The notes under the pieces: generated by a model | Told to the model about the DNA's origin: nothing | What the model saw: only the letters and a program-made list of their open reading frames with translations | Database searches by the model: none | Position numbers and translations under genes: made by a program | Shown: positions 43,291 through 51,982 of the stretch, piece after piece | How the letters are laid out: each line of letters starts with the position of its first letter | Numbering within the stretch: position 1 is the first letter of the stretch | Assembly (NCBI GenBank): GCA_043101845.1 | Contig: JBICHN010000002.1 | Location: 186,001-250,000 of the forward strand | Source: JBICHN01 sp043101845 | Lineage (GTDB): Bacteria; Planctomycetota; Phycisphaerae; Phycisphaerales; UBA5793 | Reading direction: 5' to 3' | Length of the DNA stretch: 64,000 bases

Positions 43291-43772
43291 CACGGTGTCG
43301 CCTCCATCGCTAAGGACGCGTCCCGGCCGGCGGGCGTCGTCGCGTCAGGCTCCGCGGTCGTCAGTCGAGCGCGGACGATTCTGGTTTCGAAGATGAGCGC
43401 TACGGCATACACGGCGAACGCCGCGGCGAGCGTCGCCACGGCGTGCCGTTCAAGGAGCAGAATGAGGGCGACGCCGATCGCGAGCACGGCGAGGATGCGC
43501 AAGCCCGACGCCTTCATCCAGAGTCCCGGAATCTGACGGGCGGTCAGGCGATCCGCCTGACGCGTCAGCCAGACGGTAAGGGCGAAGGCGACGACCGCGA
43601 CGAATCCGGCGGCGAGGGTGGCGTCGAGCCAGAGACCGGCCGCGAACGAGTTCGCGATAATCGCCGCGAGGATAATGACGAGCGCCAGCGCCACGCCACA
43701 AACGACGAGATCGCGCCGGTTCGAGGCGCTGCTTCGCGTAGATTCACGGCTTGTGGTCGTCGCCTTCGTCAT
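43290..43772 (-). CDS. ATP synthase subunit I-like membrane protein
   Basis: It is 160 residues from the ATG at 43772, with four hydrophobic segments (VVCGVALALVIILAAIIANS; ATLAAGFVAVVAFALTVWLT; RILAVLAIGVALILLLERHA; ATLAAAFAVYAVALIFETRI). This topology and the position before atpB match AtpI, a helper for c-ring assembly and magnesium supply. The sequence itself is weakly conserved, so the call rests on context. It overlaps the upstream AtpZ-like gene by 29 nt. Confidence 0.75.
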   Translation of the reverse strand: MTKATTTSRESTRSSASNRRDLVVCGVALALVIILAAIIANSFAAGLWLDATLAAGFVAVVAFALTVWLTRQADRLTARQIPGLWMKASGLRILAVLAIGVALILLLERHAVATLAAAFAVYAVALIFETRIVRARLTTAEPDATTPAGRDASLAMEATP

Positions 43773-44082
43773 GGCCGAACACTCGTTGCGCTTTCCGGAC
43801 GGCGTTGTATACGCCTCCGATCGAACCGATGATGAGTCCCGTGACGGTGAGCCAGGGGAACCAGCCGAGCCAGCGGTCGAGGAGCCAGCCGACAAGCCCG
43901 AGCCCGAGAATGCTCGCCAGAATCTCGGTCCAGAGGCTGGCCATGCCCATCGTCTGCGACCAGATCGAGACGCCGTCGCTCGAGTTTGAGCGCGGCGGTC
44001 GTGTCGTGTCTCCACCGTCGCTCGTTGGACGCTCTTCCAAGGGCGTTTCCAATCCCGGCAGGCAGTCCGTACCTTTTTTCAC
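43744..44082 (-). CDS. AtpZ/AtpI family small membrane protein
   Basis: It is 112 residues from a GTG at 44082 (GGGA upstream); a GTG at 44103 is an alternative. The second half has two helices with the AtpZ pattern: EILASILGLGLVGWLLDRWL, then WLTVTGLIIGSIGGVYNAVR. The first gene of many atp operons encodes this protein, thought to work with AtpI in Fo assembly. The N-terminal 45 residues are polar and not conserved. Confidence 0.82.
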   Translation of the reverse strand: MKKGTDCLPGLETPLEERPTSDGGDTTRPPRSNSSDGVSIWSQTMGMASLWTEILASILGLGLVGWLLDRWLGWFPWLTVTGLIIGSIGGVYNAVRKAQRVFGHDEGDDHKP

Positions 44083-44288
44083 AAGGTCCCACCGACGGGC
44101 CACTACATTAGCCGTGCGCCTGCGCATTCGCCACCTGCAGAGCCGCATCCGGGACGGTTGAGACGCGCTTTGGGGAATTCCGCGAAGACGGGCCGAACGC
44201 GTACCGATCAAATAGGGGATCGGCCCGGCGGAATTCGCTACGATTTCACAGCGGCGCGCCAGGATGGCGCCCGAGGGGATGGTCGCCC

Positions 44289-45422
44289 ATGGTGTTGAAA
44301 ATCGAGCAGGATCACCAGCGCTTCCGAGGAATCGTCAAGGGGCGTATTCGCAAGGATTTGCGTAAGTTTCTTCACCGGGGTGAGCTCATCGGGAAAGAGG
44401 GCCGGCGCCTCATCTCGATCCCCGTGTACGACATCGATATTCCGAACTTCCGCTACGGCGACAACGCCGGCGCCGTCGGCGCCGGTGAAGGCGACGAGGG
44501 CGACGCCGTCGATCAGGGTAAGTCCGGCGCTCAGGGAGGCGACCAGCCGGGCAAGCACATCATGGAAGTCGAGGTCACGCTCGAGGAGCTCGCCGACATC
44601 CTCGGCGAAGAACTCGAATTGCCGCGCATCGAGCCGAAGGGCAAGCACAACATCACGACGGTGAAGGACAAGTACTCCGGCATCCGCCAGGCCGGGCCGG
44701 AGTCGTTGCGCCATTTCAAGCGGACCTATCGCGAAGCGCTCAAGCGCCAGATCATGCTCGACGCGTACGACCCGGACGACCCGGTCATCATCCCGATCAA
44801 GAAGGATGTGCGCTACCGATCCTGGCGCGAAGTGAAGGCGCCGCAGTCAAACGCGGTCATCATTTACATGATGGATGTCTCAGGCTCGATGGGCGATGAG
44901 CAGAAGGAACTCGTTCGTCTCGAGTCATTCTGGATCGACACCTGGCTTCGCCGAAACTACGAGGGCATCGACTCGCGCTACATCGTGCACGATGTGAACG
45001 CCCAGGAGGTCGACCGCGAAACCTTCTACAGCATTCGCGAAGATGGTGGCACGCGAATCTCGTCCGCGTTCCGCATTGGCGCCGATCTGCTCGACGCTCA
45101 CTATGACCCGAACGACTGGAACATCTACATGTTCCATTTCTCCGACGGAGATAACTCGTCAGAGGCGGACAACCGCACCTGCGTTGATCTGCTCAAGGAG
45201 CGGCTCCTGCCCCGCCTGAACATGTTTGGCTACTGCCAGGTCACCAGCGCGTACGGGTCGGGCCACTTCATCAATGTACTCCATGAGCACTTTCCAGAGG
45301 CGGCGCCGAACCATGACGAAGACCGCGAGCCGGGTGACGGCTGTCCGCTCGTGACGAGCCGCGTGAATTCGAAGGACGAGATCTACGAGTCGTTGCGGAC
45401 CTTCTTCAAGGCTGGGAAATAG
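44289..45422 (+). CDS. DUF444 (YeaH/YhbH) VWA-like protein
   Basis: This 377-residue protein has the DUF444 N-terminus (HQRFRGIVKGRIRKDLRKFL), a Gly/Asp-rich linker at about 60-95, and a VWA-like domain with IIYMMDVSGSMGDEQKELVR at about residues 195-214. The family usually sits with PrkA kinase and SpoVR genes and takes part in stress or sporulation signalling; neither partner is present in this window. Its last 17 nt overlap the convergent glycosyltransferase gene. Confidence 0.92.
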   Translation: MVLKIEQDHQRFRGIVKGRIRKDLRKFLHRGELIGKEGRRLISIPVYDIDIPNFRYGDNAGAVGAGEGDEGDAVDQGKSGAQGGDQPGKHIMEVEVTLEELADILGEELELPRIEPKGKHNITTVKDKYSGIRQAGPESLRHFKRTYREALKRQIMLDAYDPDDPVIIPIKKDVRYRSWREVKAPQSNAVIIYMMDVSGSMGDEQKELVRLESFWIDTWLRRNYEGIDSRYIVHDVNAQEVDRETFYSIREDGGTRISSAFRIGADLLDAHYDPNDWNIYMFHFSDGDNSSEADNRTCVDLLKERLLPRLNMFGYCQVTSAYGSGHFINVLHEHFPEAAPNHDEDREPGDGCPLVTSRVNSKDEIYESLRTFFKAGK

Positions 45423-46503
45423 GCTCGCGCATTGAGTTGAGTCGCCACGGCGTGACGACTGGGGGCCGCGGGGCGACGGCTTCAAGTTCAAGAGCGGCGT
45501 CGCGCATCGGTCCCGGCGAGAGCGTTCCGATCACCCATGCGTCCGCGTCCGACATACTGGGAACGATCTCCACGCCCAGCTCTGAGAGCACCGACTCGAT
45601 GATCGATGCGCCTTTGCCCGGCGTCGACACCGCGACCCGGGAGGCTCCGAGCGACTCAAGCTCGTGCGGCAAGTGCGCTTCGACCGCGTCCCGCCCATTG
45701 AATCGATTCCACTCTCGGACACTGAGCGGTCGTCGCCCCTGATCGGATGTCGAGTTTCCTTCTGCGAGTCCGCGTTCGAATCCCGCGAGGGCGTCTTCGT
45801 GCCGCGCAATCTCCCGATAACGATCACACGCGACGCGACGCGCCGCCTCGAGCAGGCCTTCAGGCGCATACCGGTAGATGACTCGGAGATTGTTTCGCAT
45901 GAGAAGCCGCATGATGCGGTTCATATCCCGGCCGGTGTCAACCTTGTGATGCATGACGCGCAGACGGTCATCGTGCGCGATGCGCCAGCCCGACCCGATC
46001 GCTCGGGCGCAGAGGTCGTACTCCTCCGCGTAGTACTCGAACGAGTAGTCGTATCCCCCGAGTTCGAGAAAGGGGTCTCGTCGAACGAGGGCTCCGCAGC
46101 CAACGAAGACCTCCGGCAATCCTCCGGCTTCGTGACCGCCGCGTGTGAGTTCGATGCGACCACCGATGGCGAAGAGGTCGTCGGAAGGGCCCTCGTCAAG
46201 AATCATCCGAAAGCCGGCGTGGATGGGATGGGAATCGTCGTCGAGCATGAGCAGCCAGTCGTGGCGGCTCGCCTCCGCCGCCGCGTTGCGCGCGGCTGCG
46301 GCGAGATTCTCATCGAGACGAACGAGGCGCACGGGAATCCCGTTCGGGAGCGAGTTCGGCGTCTCGGGCGGCTGGTCAGACGCATTATCGACCACGATGA
46401 CCTCGTCGATCGAGCCAGGTTGAAGTCGACCGATCTGGTAGAGCGTCCGGACAAGCTGGAGTGGACGATTCCGGGTCGGGATGACGGCGGATATGGTGGT
46501 CAT
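45406..46503 (-). CDS. Glycosyltransferase family 2 with C-terminal extension
   Basis: This 365-residue protein has a GT-A domain with ISAVIPTRNRPLQLVRTLYQ at residues 4-23, VVDNASDQPP, the LDDDS metal-binding motif near residue 87, and a GGYDYSFEYYAEEYDLCARA acceptor region. The last 100 residues form an extra domain (LGASRVAVSTPGKGASIIES) that looks like a small alpha/beta unit. It lies ten bases after the hldE-like gene, so both may serve glycan or LPS-heptose synthesis. Confidence 0.88.
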   Translation of the reverse strand: MTTISAVIPTRNRPLQLVRTLYQIGRLQPGSIDEVIVVDNASDQPPETPNSLPNGIPVRLVRLDENLAAAARNAAAEASRHDWLLMLDDDSHPIHAGFRMILDEGPSDDLFAIGGRIELTRGGHEAGGLPEVFVGCGALVRRDPFLELGGYDYSFEYYAEEYDLCARAIGSGWRIAHDDRLRVMHHKVDTGRDMNRIMRLLMRNNLRVIYRYAPEGLLEAARRVACDRYREIARHEDALAGFERGLAEGNSTSDQGRRPLSVREWNRFNGRDAVEAHLPHELESLGASRVAVSTPGKGASIIESVLSELGVEIVPSMSDADAWVIGTLSPGPMRDAALELEAVAPRPPVVTPWRLNSMREPISQP

Positions 46504-46512
46504 GACTTGCGA

Positions 46513-48108
46513 TCAGACCGCGGGCGCCATGAGAAGCCGGCGCCCGGCGAGGCGCTTCCATTCCTCACGAATCGCGGCGTCACTGATCGGATGATTGCCG
46601 ACGATTCGCGCCTCGAGCGAGGCGCTCAAGCTGCCGAGGTACGCGGCCTGCACGAGTTCGGCGTCCGATGCGAGCGCGAGGGTCGCGGTCGCGAGAAGCG
46701 CGTCTCCACACCCGAGTGAGTCGATCGCCGGTGGCCCAAGACACGGGACATGGTCGCTCTGCAGACGGGTCCGCCAGCCGGCGTCGGCCCGTGCGTCTGG
46801 GAGCGTTGAGAAGGCGACGACGCCATCTTCGCCGAGCGTCACGAGACCGCGTCGTGAGTTTGTCGCGCTCAGCCACTTCCAGGCGACCGCGTTGAGGCCT
46901 TCGGCGTAATCACCGATCGCGTCGCGAAGTTCCGTTTCACTCGGACAGACGAGATCCATCGATTTCAAGCTGAGGAGATTCGACCGGCGGCCCGAAACAT
47001 CGCCGGTGAGCAACGGGGTCCGCGGTCGGACCCGCGCAATCAGCCGGTCAAGCGTCGCTGGCGTGAGCAGGCCGAGCCCGTAATCACAGAGGATCACGGC
47101 GTCCGCCGGTCTTCGGTCGCCCGCCGCGTCAGCGACGAGATCGAGGAAGGCGGCGCGGCCGCGTTCGTCGATCGCGAGGGAACTCGTGTGATCGACCTTC
47201 AGGACCTTCTGTCGGCCCACAAGGTACCGGTGCTTCTCAGCGATCGCCTGGGCGGTCGGCACCCAGTGCGTGCGCACGCCCTGAGATTCGAGGCGATCCA
47301 TCAGTCCTTCGCTCGCCGGATCATTCGTCGGTAGTGTGGTGACAAAGTCGACCTCGGCGCCGAGCGCGGCGAGATGTCGCGCCACGATCGCCGCGCCGCC
47401 GTCAAAGCTCTGACGGCCGTGCGGGCGAAGTGTCATGATCGGCCCTTCGCTCGCGACCGCCGGCGGTTCACAGTGGATGTAGGTATCGATCACCGCTTCG
47501 CCGACGACCACGACGCGCTTTGAACGGAACCGGTCGACGATTCGCTCGAGCGCTGATGGACGCAGGTCATGCGTTTCCTCGAGTTGCTCGAGGCGACGGC
47601 CAAACGGATCGAGTTCGTTCGCCATCACTTCAATGAGCGCGGTCGAACTGAAGACAACATCGCCCGAACTGAAAACGACGCGCCCGCCGGCGCGTTCGAC
47701 GGCGGCGCGCTCCGCGAGAAAACGGGGGTCGCGATTGCTTTCGTACTCGCGACCCTTGATGTAGGCGTCCGGCTGGACGGCGCTCAGGAGGCGCTCGGCG
47801 GTCGCGTGGTCATCGACATGGACCCAGTCCACACAGTCGAGCGCGGCGAGATTCTCCGCCCGCAGCGCATCAGGAATGAGTGGCCGACCCGGGCCCTTCT
47901 CGATGAATTCGTCGCCCGTCAGTGTGACGAGCAGCAGATCGGCCTGGCTCGCGGCGAACTCGAGGTGGCGGACATGTCCGGGGTGAACGATGTCAAAGCA
48001 ACCGTGGCAGTGGGCGACCGTCAAACCCTCGGCCCGGGCGGCGGCTCGGCGGTCGAGCAGCGACTCGAGCGTCAGAATCTTCGTCTTGGCCGAAAGCGTC
48101 GGAGCCAT
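46513..48108 (-). CDS. HldE-like bifunctional protein with reversed domain order (nucleotidyltransferase then PfkB kinase)
   Basis: It is 531 residues from the ATG at 48108, nine bases after GAGGAG. Residues about 10-165 are a cytidylyltransferase-type domain (AHCHGCFDIVHPGHVRHLEF, HPGH at 42-45). Residues about 180-525 are a PfkB/ribokinase-type kinase with the C-terminal DSLGCGDALLATATLALA signature. HldE of enterobacteria has kinase first and transferase second; here the order is reversed. The likely pathway is activation of a heptose or related sugar for glycan synthesis, with the next gene encoding a glycosyltransferase. The exact sugar is inferred. Confidence 0.88.
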   Translation of the reverse strand: MAPTLSAKTKILTLESLLDRRAAARAEGLTVAHCHGCFDIVHPGHVRHLEFAASQADLLLVTLTGDEFIEKGPGRPLIPDALRAENLAALDCVDWVHVDDHATAERLLSAVQPDAYIKGREYESNRDPRFLAERAAVERAGGRVVFSSGDVVFSSTALIEVMANELDPFGRRLEQLEETHDLRPSALERIVDRFRSKRVVVVGEAVIDTYIHCEPPAVASEGPIMTLRPHGRQSFDGGAAIVARHLAALGAEVDFVTTLPTNDPASEGLMDRLESQGVRTHWVPTAQAIAEKHRYLVGRQKVLKVDHTSSLAIDERGRAAFLDLVADAAGDRRPADAVILCDYGLGLLTPATLDRLIARVRPRTPLLTGDVSGRRSNLLSLKSMDLVCPSETELRDAIGDYAEGLNAVAWKWLSATNSRRGLVTLGEDGVVAFSTLPDARADAGWRTRLQSDHVPCLGPPAIDSLGCGDALLATATLALASDAELVQAAYLGSLSASLEARIVGNHPISDAAIREEWKRLAGRRLLMAPAV

Positions 48109-48220
48109 GAGGCGGTTCTCCTCGGAGCGGGGCGCCGGGTCGGCGCGCACGCCGACCACCGAATCCGAGCCGATATCGGCTGTATTCACTTTGCTGGGCC
48201 AGTTTCGGTTACGAGTGGAT

Positions 48221-48742
48221 TCAGGCGCCCGAGATCAGGGCACGCACGATTTCGACCGCCCGGGTGAGTTCGGGATCGCGTTCCGCGAGGGCGATCGCTC
48301 GTCGAGCCTTGTCCGCCGTCTTGAGCCGCGCCTTCTCAGAATGGGCGTCGGAGAAGTTGTCGAAGACATCGGCGAGCTTGACCGCGCGGGCCTTCCACGA
48401 CGCCTTGGAGAGCATTTCGTCGTACTGCGGCTCGCGTCGGTCCTCTCGTACGCGCATGTCCTTCGTCATTGCGGCGACAATGTCGGCGACCTCCTCGCCG
48501 CACGCGTCGAGCACATCGTCGTAATCGGCGGTCGTGTCCTCGATGACATCGTGCAGGAGCGCGGCCGCGAGAATCGCCGGGTCGTCGATTTCGAAGACTT
48601 CTCGAATCGTGAGCGCCACCCGGACCGGGTGGGAGAAGTAGGGCGTCTCACCGTCCTTCCGGATCTGATTCCGGTGAAACCGCGCGCCGAGCGTGGCCGC
48701 CTTCTGCCAGAGTGAAACGCCTCGTTCCTTCGAGTTCGTCAC
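48221..48742 (-). CDS. Single-domain HD hydrolase, (p)ppGpp hydrolase-like
   Basis: This 173-residue protein starts at a GTG. The N-terminal part, ARFHRNQIRKDGETPYFSHP, the HD motif in AAALLHDVIEDT and the downstream VKLADVFDNFSD match the hydrolase domain of RelA/SpoT proteins. There is no synthetase or regulatory domain, so it resembles small alarmone hydrolases (Mesh1/SAH type). It may instead be a general HD phosphohydrolase. It lies between hldE-like and ispF genes on the same strand. Confidence 0.85.
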   Translation of the reverse strand: MTNSKERGVSLWQKAATLGARFHRNQIRKDGETPYFSHPVRVALTIREVFEIDDPAILAAALLHDVIEDTTADYDDVLDACGEEVADIVAAMTKDMRVREDRREPQYDEMLSKASWKARAVKLADVFDNFSDAHSEKARLKTADKARRAIALAERDPELTRAVEIVRALISGA

Positions 48743-48771
48743 GAATTCGATCTCCTCTCAAGCGGCGACGA

Positions 48772-49293
48772 TTACCCCTCGCGGGTAAGCAGCACGACCG
48801 CATGCGCCTCGACCGCCCGACCTTCACCGAGCGCTCCGACGCCCTCGTGGGTCTTCCCCTTGATGTTGACGCGCTCGGCGTCGACGCCGAGCGTCTCCGC
48901 CACGGTTCGGCGCATGGCGTCCTTCTGCGGGCTGAGCTTGGGTCGTTCGAGGACGACCGTCGCGTCGAGGTTCTCGATGACGAAGCCGGCGCGGCGCATC
49001 CGCGAAACCGCTTCGCGCACGAAGATCGCCGAATCGGCGTCCCTCCACTTCGGCGACGCGTTCGGAAAGATCTCCCCGATGTCGGGCTCACCGAGGGCGC
49101 CGAGAATCGCGTCGGTAATCGCGTGCAGTAGGGCGTCGCCGTCGCTGTGGCTTACCGGGCCGAAATCGCTCTCGAACTTGACGCCGCCGAGAACAAGCGG
49201 TCGACCCCCGCCCCCCTCGCGGGGCTCGAGTCGATGGAGGTCGTACCCCATACCGATCCGATGTTTCGTTCGCGGCCGATTCGTATCGCTCAT
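48772..49293 (-). CDS. ispF: 2-C-methyl-D-erythritol 2,4-cyclodiphosphate synthase
   Basis: It is 173 residues from the ATG at 49293. The zinc ligands lie in RIGMGYDLHRLEP (Asp and His) and in SDGDALLHAITDAILGALGE (His). The IspF tail GKTHEGVGALGEGRAVEAHA is complete. The enzyme cyclises CDP-ME 2-phosphate in the MEP isoprenoid pathway. It is slightly longer than usual because of a Gly-rich insertion near residue 28. No other MEP gene is in the window. Confidence 0.96.
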   Translation of the reverse strand: MSDTNRPRTKHRIGMGYDLHRLEPREGGGGRPLVLGGVKFESDFGPVSHSDGDALLHAITDAILGALGEPDIGEIFPNASPKWRDADSAIFVREAVSRMRRAGFVIENLDATVVLERPKLSPQKDAMRRTVAETLGVDAERVNIKGKTHEGVGALGEGRAVEAHAVVLLTREG

Positions 49294-49449
49294 GCCGGGG
49301 GACGATAGACCGCACGCCGTCGCGGGAATGGTCGATCGACGCCGACTCATCCGCTTGGACCTGAACCGCCGATCCACTATGCTGTGCATCGAACGGGCGA
49401 CGACCTCCTTCGAGTCGCCGCCGAATGGAGAGGAACAGGGGATTCCGAC

Positions 49450-49863
49450 ATGCTTCGTTCGCGCCAAGGCCAACGAGTCTTCATCGCCCTGCTCGCGATC
49501 GTGACGGTTCCGTTCCTGAACGGCTGTTACTCCCAGGGTGGGAATCGGGGCTACAAGGGGAGCCCGCACAGCTGGATCAGCACGACGAACCAGCCGCTGA
49601 CGCTCACGCTCGTCGACATCCGCAGCGGCGAAGAGTTGTGGACGATGGACATTCCCGTGAACCACAAGCTCGTCACCCGCTTCCGCCGGGGCGGAGGCGA
49701 CGACCCGATCAACCGCCCGGATCGCCTCGACTACGAGCTCATGGATCTGCGGCATCGGACGGGTGGGTTGAACTCGAGCATCAGTGTTCCCGCGTCACAT
49801 GCCCGTCGCTGGGAGAGTTCGGTTCGTCCTGCCCCGGAGTATCCGCCCGGCGCCGACTCCTGA
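49450..49863 (+). CDS. Small unknown lipoprotein
   Basis: It is 137 residues from the ATG at 49450, with AGGAACAGGGG upstream. The signal peptide ends in the lipobox FLNGC. The mature part (WISTTNQPLTLTLVDIRSGE, then LVTRFRRGGGDDPINRPDRL) looks like a small beta domain. I do not recognise a named family. It is convergent with the ribokinase gene, six bases away. Confidence 0.75.
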   Translation: MLRSRQGQRVFIALLAIVTVPFLNGCYSQGGNRGYKGSPHSWISTTNQPLTLTLVDIRSGEELWTMDIPVNHKLVTRFRRGGGDDPINRPDRLDYELMDLRHRTGGLNSSISVPASHARRWESSVRPAPEYPPGADS

Positions 49864-49869
49864 GAGCAA

Positions 49870-50790
49870 TCAGCGCGGCGCCGCGCCGTCGAGAAACGCG
49901 TCGACGGACGCACGGTCGGGCAGCGACGGCATGGCGCCGAGTCGACTCGCCGCGAGCGCTCCGGCCGCAGCGCCGAGTCGCAGCGCTTCTTCCGGATCCC
50001 CGGTTGAAAGATCACCCAGGTTGAAACCGGCGACGAATGCGTCGCCTGCGGCGGTCGCGTCGCGCGCATCGACCTGAAACGCGGGGCGGCGGATCGACCG
50101 GGTCCCATCGCTCCAGATGGCCCCGGCCGCCCCGAGCGTAACCACAACTTGGCGGGGTCCGCATGACGCGAGCTGACGCGCCATCATCTCCAGATCGTCG
50201 TGCCCGCTTTCGGCGAGGGCTCGCGCCTCGAACTCATTCACGATGAGCGTGTCCACCGCCTCGAGCAACTCCGCCGGGACCGGTCGCGGTGGCGCCGCGT
50301 TGAGTGTGACCGGCACGCCGGCTGCCCGCGCGGTATTCGCCGCTTCGAGGATCGTGTCGACGGGCGCCTCGAGCTGCATGACGAGGCCGTCCGATCCGGG
50401 GATCGAGGCGAGCGCAGGTCGCGCCCGTTCGGGGGTCAGTTCGTCATTCGCGCCGAGCGCCACGACGATGGTGTTCTCGCCCGCGTCGTCGACCGTGATG
50501 ATGGCCGTGCCCGTGGCGACCGCATCCAGCGTGCAGAGATGCTCGAGGTTCAGATTCTCACGGGCGAGCGCCTCATGCATGAAGGCGCCGAAGGAGTCCG
50601 CGCCGACGGCGCCGATGAGCGTGACCGACGCGCCGAGGCGGGCGAGCGCCACGGCCTGATTCACCCCCTTGCCCCCGGGAATCATCTCGAATGGACCCCC
50701 GATGATGTTTTCGCCGGCCACGGGAAGCCGCGGCGAGCGCATCACGAGGTCAACATTGAGCGATCCAAGCACCACGCCGCGAAAGGGCAC
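49870..50790 (-). CDS. rbsK: Ribokinase
   Basis: This 306-residue PfkB-family kinase starts at a GTG. GGKGVNQAVALARLGASVTL marks the substrate and lid region, and DATAAGDAFVAGF carries the catalytic Asp and anion hole. NEFEARAL is typical of ribokinases. It phosphorylates ribose or a related pentose at O-5. No ribose transporter or regulator is adjacent. A deoxyribokinase or other sugar kinase of the family cannot be excluded. Confidence 0.9.
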   Translation of the reverse strand: MPFRGVVLGSLNVDLVMRSPRLPVAGENIIGGPFEMIPGGKGVNQAVALARLGASVTLIGAVGADSFGAFMHEALARENLNLEHLCTLDAVATGTAIITVDDAGENTIVVALGANDELTPERARPALASIPGSDGLVMQLEAPVDTILEAANTARAAGVPVTLNAAPPRPVPAELLEAVDTLIVNEFEARALAESGHDDLEMMARQLASCGPRQVVVTLGAAGAIWSDGTRSIRRPAFQVDARDATAAGDAFVAGFNLGDLSTGDPEEALRLGAAAGALAASRLGAMPSLPDRASVDAFLDGAAPR

Positions 50791-50887
50791 GATTACGGCC
50801 TCCGATGAATCGGTTCCCGCGGATCATCGCGGAGAATCGACGGCGCGTCCAGTTCGGCGGGGCTGCATCGATCTCTACGATTCACGG

Positions 50888-51982
50888 ATGTCCGCGAATC
50901 TCTCGCCCAATCCGGAGTCGCCGAGCGAGTCGGACGCCACCAGGTTCGCGCTCGCGCTCTGCGAGTCTCTCCAGTTTGCGCTCGCCGGCGTCGCGCCCGC
51001 GGCGCCGGTCGATCATGCGGAGGCGCTTCGCAATTGGCTCGGCGCGGGGCTTCACGGGGAGATGTCCTGGATGGACGAGCGGGTTGAGCTTCGCATCGAC
51101 CCCGGATCACTCCTCCCCGGCGCCCGATCGATTCTCGTCGTCGCGGATCGCTACGCGGACGGTCGAGCGGACGAAGTCGAACCGGGCAAGGGGCGCGTCG
51201 CACGCTATGCGCGCGGGGACGACTACCACCGGTTGATGAAGAAGCGCCTCTTTAATCTCGCCGATCGGCTACGCGAGTCCTTTCCCGGGCACGAGTACCG
51301 CGTCGCGGTCGATACGGCGCCGGTTCTCGAGCGCGAGCACGCGGCGCGGGCCGGCCTGGGGTACACGGGGAAGAACACCATGCTCATCGAGCCAGGCGTG
51401 GGCAGCTACCTGCTTCTCGGGGAGATCATCACCACGCTTCCCCTCGAAGTGAATCGATCGCGCTATGTCGACCATTGCGGGAGTTGTGTCCGCTGCATCG
51501 AAGCCTGCCCGACCGACGCGATCACTCCGTACCGAGTCGACGCGACAAAGTGCCTGAGTTACCTCACGATCGAGCATCGATCGCCAATTGACGAGCGCTA
51601 CCACGCCGCGTTCGGCGACTGGATCTTCGGCTGCGACATCTGCCAGGAGGTGTGTCCGCACAACGGTGACACGCCGCGCACGCGCGACGCCCGCCGGCAT
51701 CCAGCGTACGAGCCGCGGCATGAATCCTTCGATCTTCTCGAGGTGCTCGGCTGGACGGAAGACGATCGGCGCGAGGCGTTCGTGAAATCAGCCATGAAAC
51801 GCGCGAAACTCGACATGATGAAGCGAAACGCGCTCATCGCCGCTGGAAACGCGATTTCCGAGATTCGGGACGAGCGATTGCTCGACCGAATCCGCGATCT
51901 CGCTCACGACGAGTCGGAGTCTGACATGGTGCGCGATACCGCCAGAGCGACACTCGAACGAATATTCGGAGCGTCATCATGA
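50888..51982 (+). CDS. queG: Epoxyqueuosine reductase
   Basis: It is 364 residues from the ATG at 50888. The cobalamin-binding N-terminal half contains RVAVDTAPVLEREHAARAGL, whose Asp is the catalytic acid, and GYTGKNTMLIEP. Two 4Fe-4S motifs follow: CGSCVRCIEACPTDA and CDICQEVCPHN. A C-terminal HEAT-like segment completes the family layout. It reduces epoxyqueuosine to queuosine in tRNA. Its stop overlaps the methyltransferase start by ATGA, which ties a tRNA-modification gene to the polyketide unit downstream. Confidence 0.95.
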   Translation: MSANLSPNPESPSESDATRFALALCESLQFALAGVAPAAPVDHAEALRNWLGAGLHGEMSWMDERVELRIDPGSLLPGARSILVVADRYADGRADEVEPGKGRVARYARGDDYHRLMKKRLFNLADRLRESFPGHEYRVAVDTAPVLEREHAARAGLGYTGKNTMLIEPGVGSYLLLGEIITTLPLEVNRSRYVDHCGSCVRCIEACPTDAITPYRVDATKCLSYLTIEHRSPIDERYHAAFGDWIFGCDICQEVCPHNGDTPRTRDARRHPAYEPRHESFDLLEVLGWTEDDRREAFVKSAMKRAKLDMMKRNALIAAGNAISEIRDERLLDRIRDLAHDESESDMVRDTARATLERIFGASS

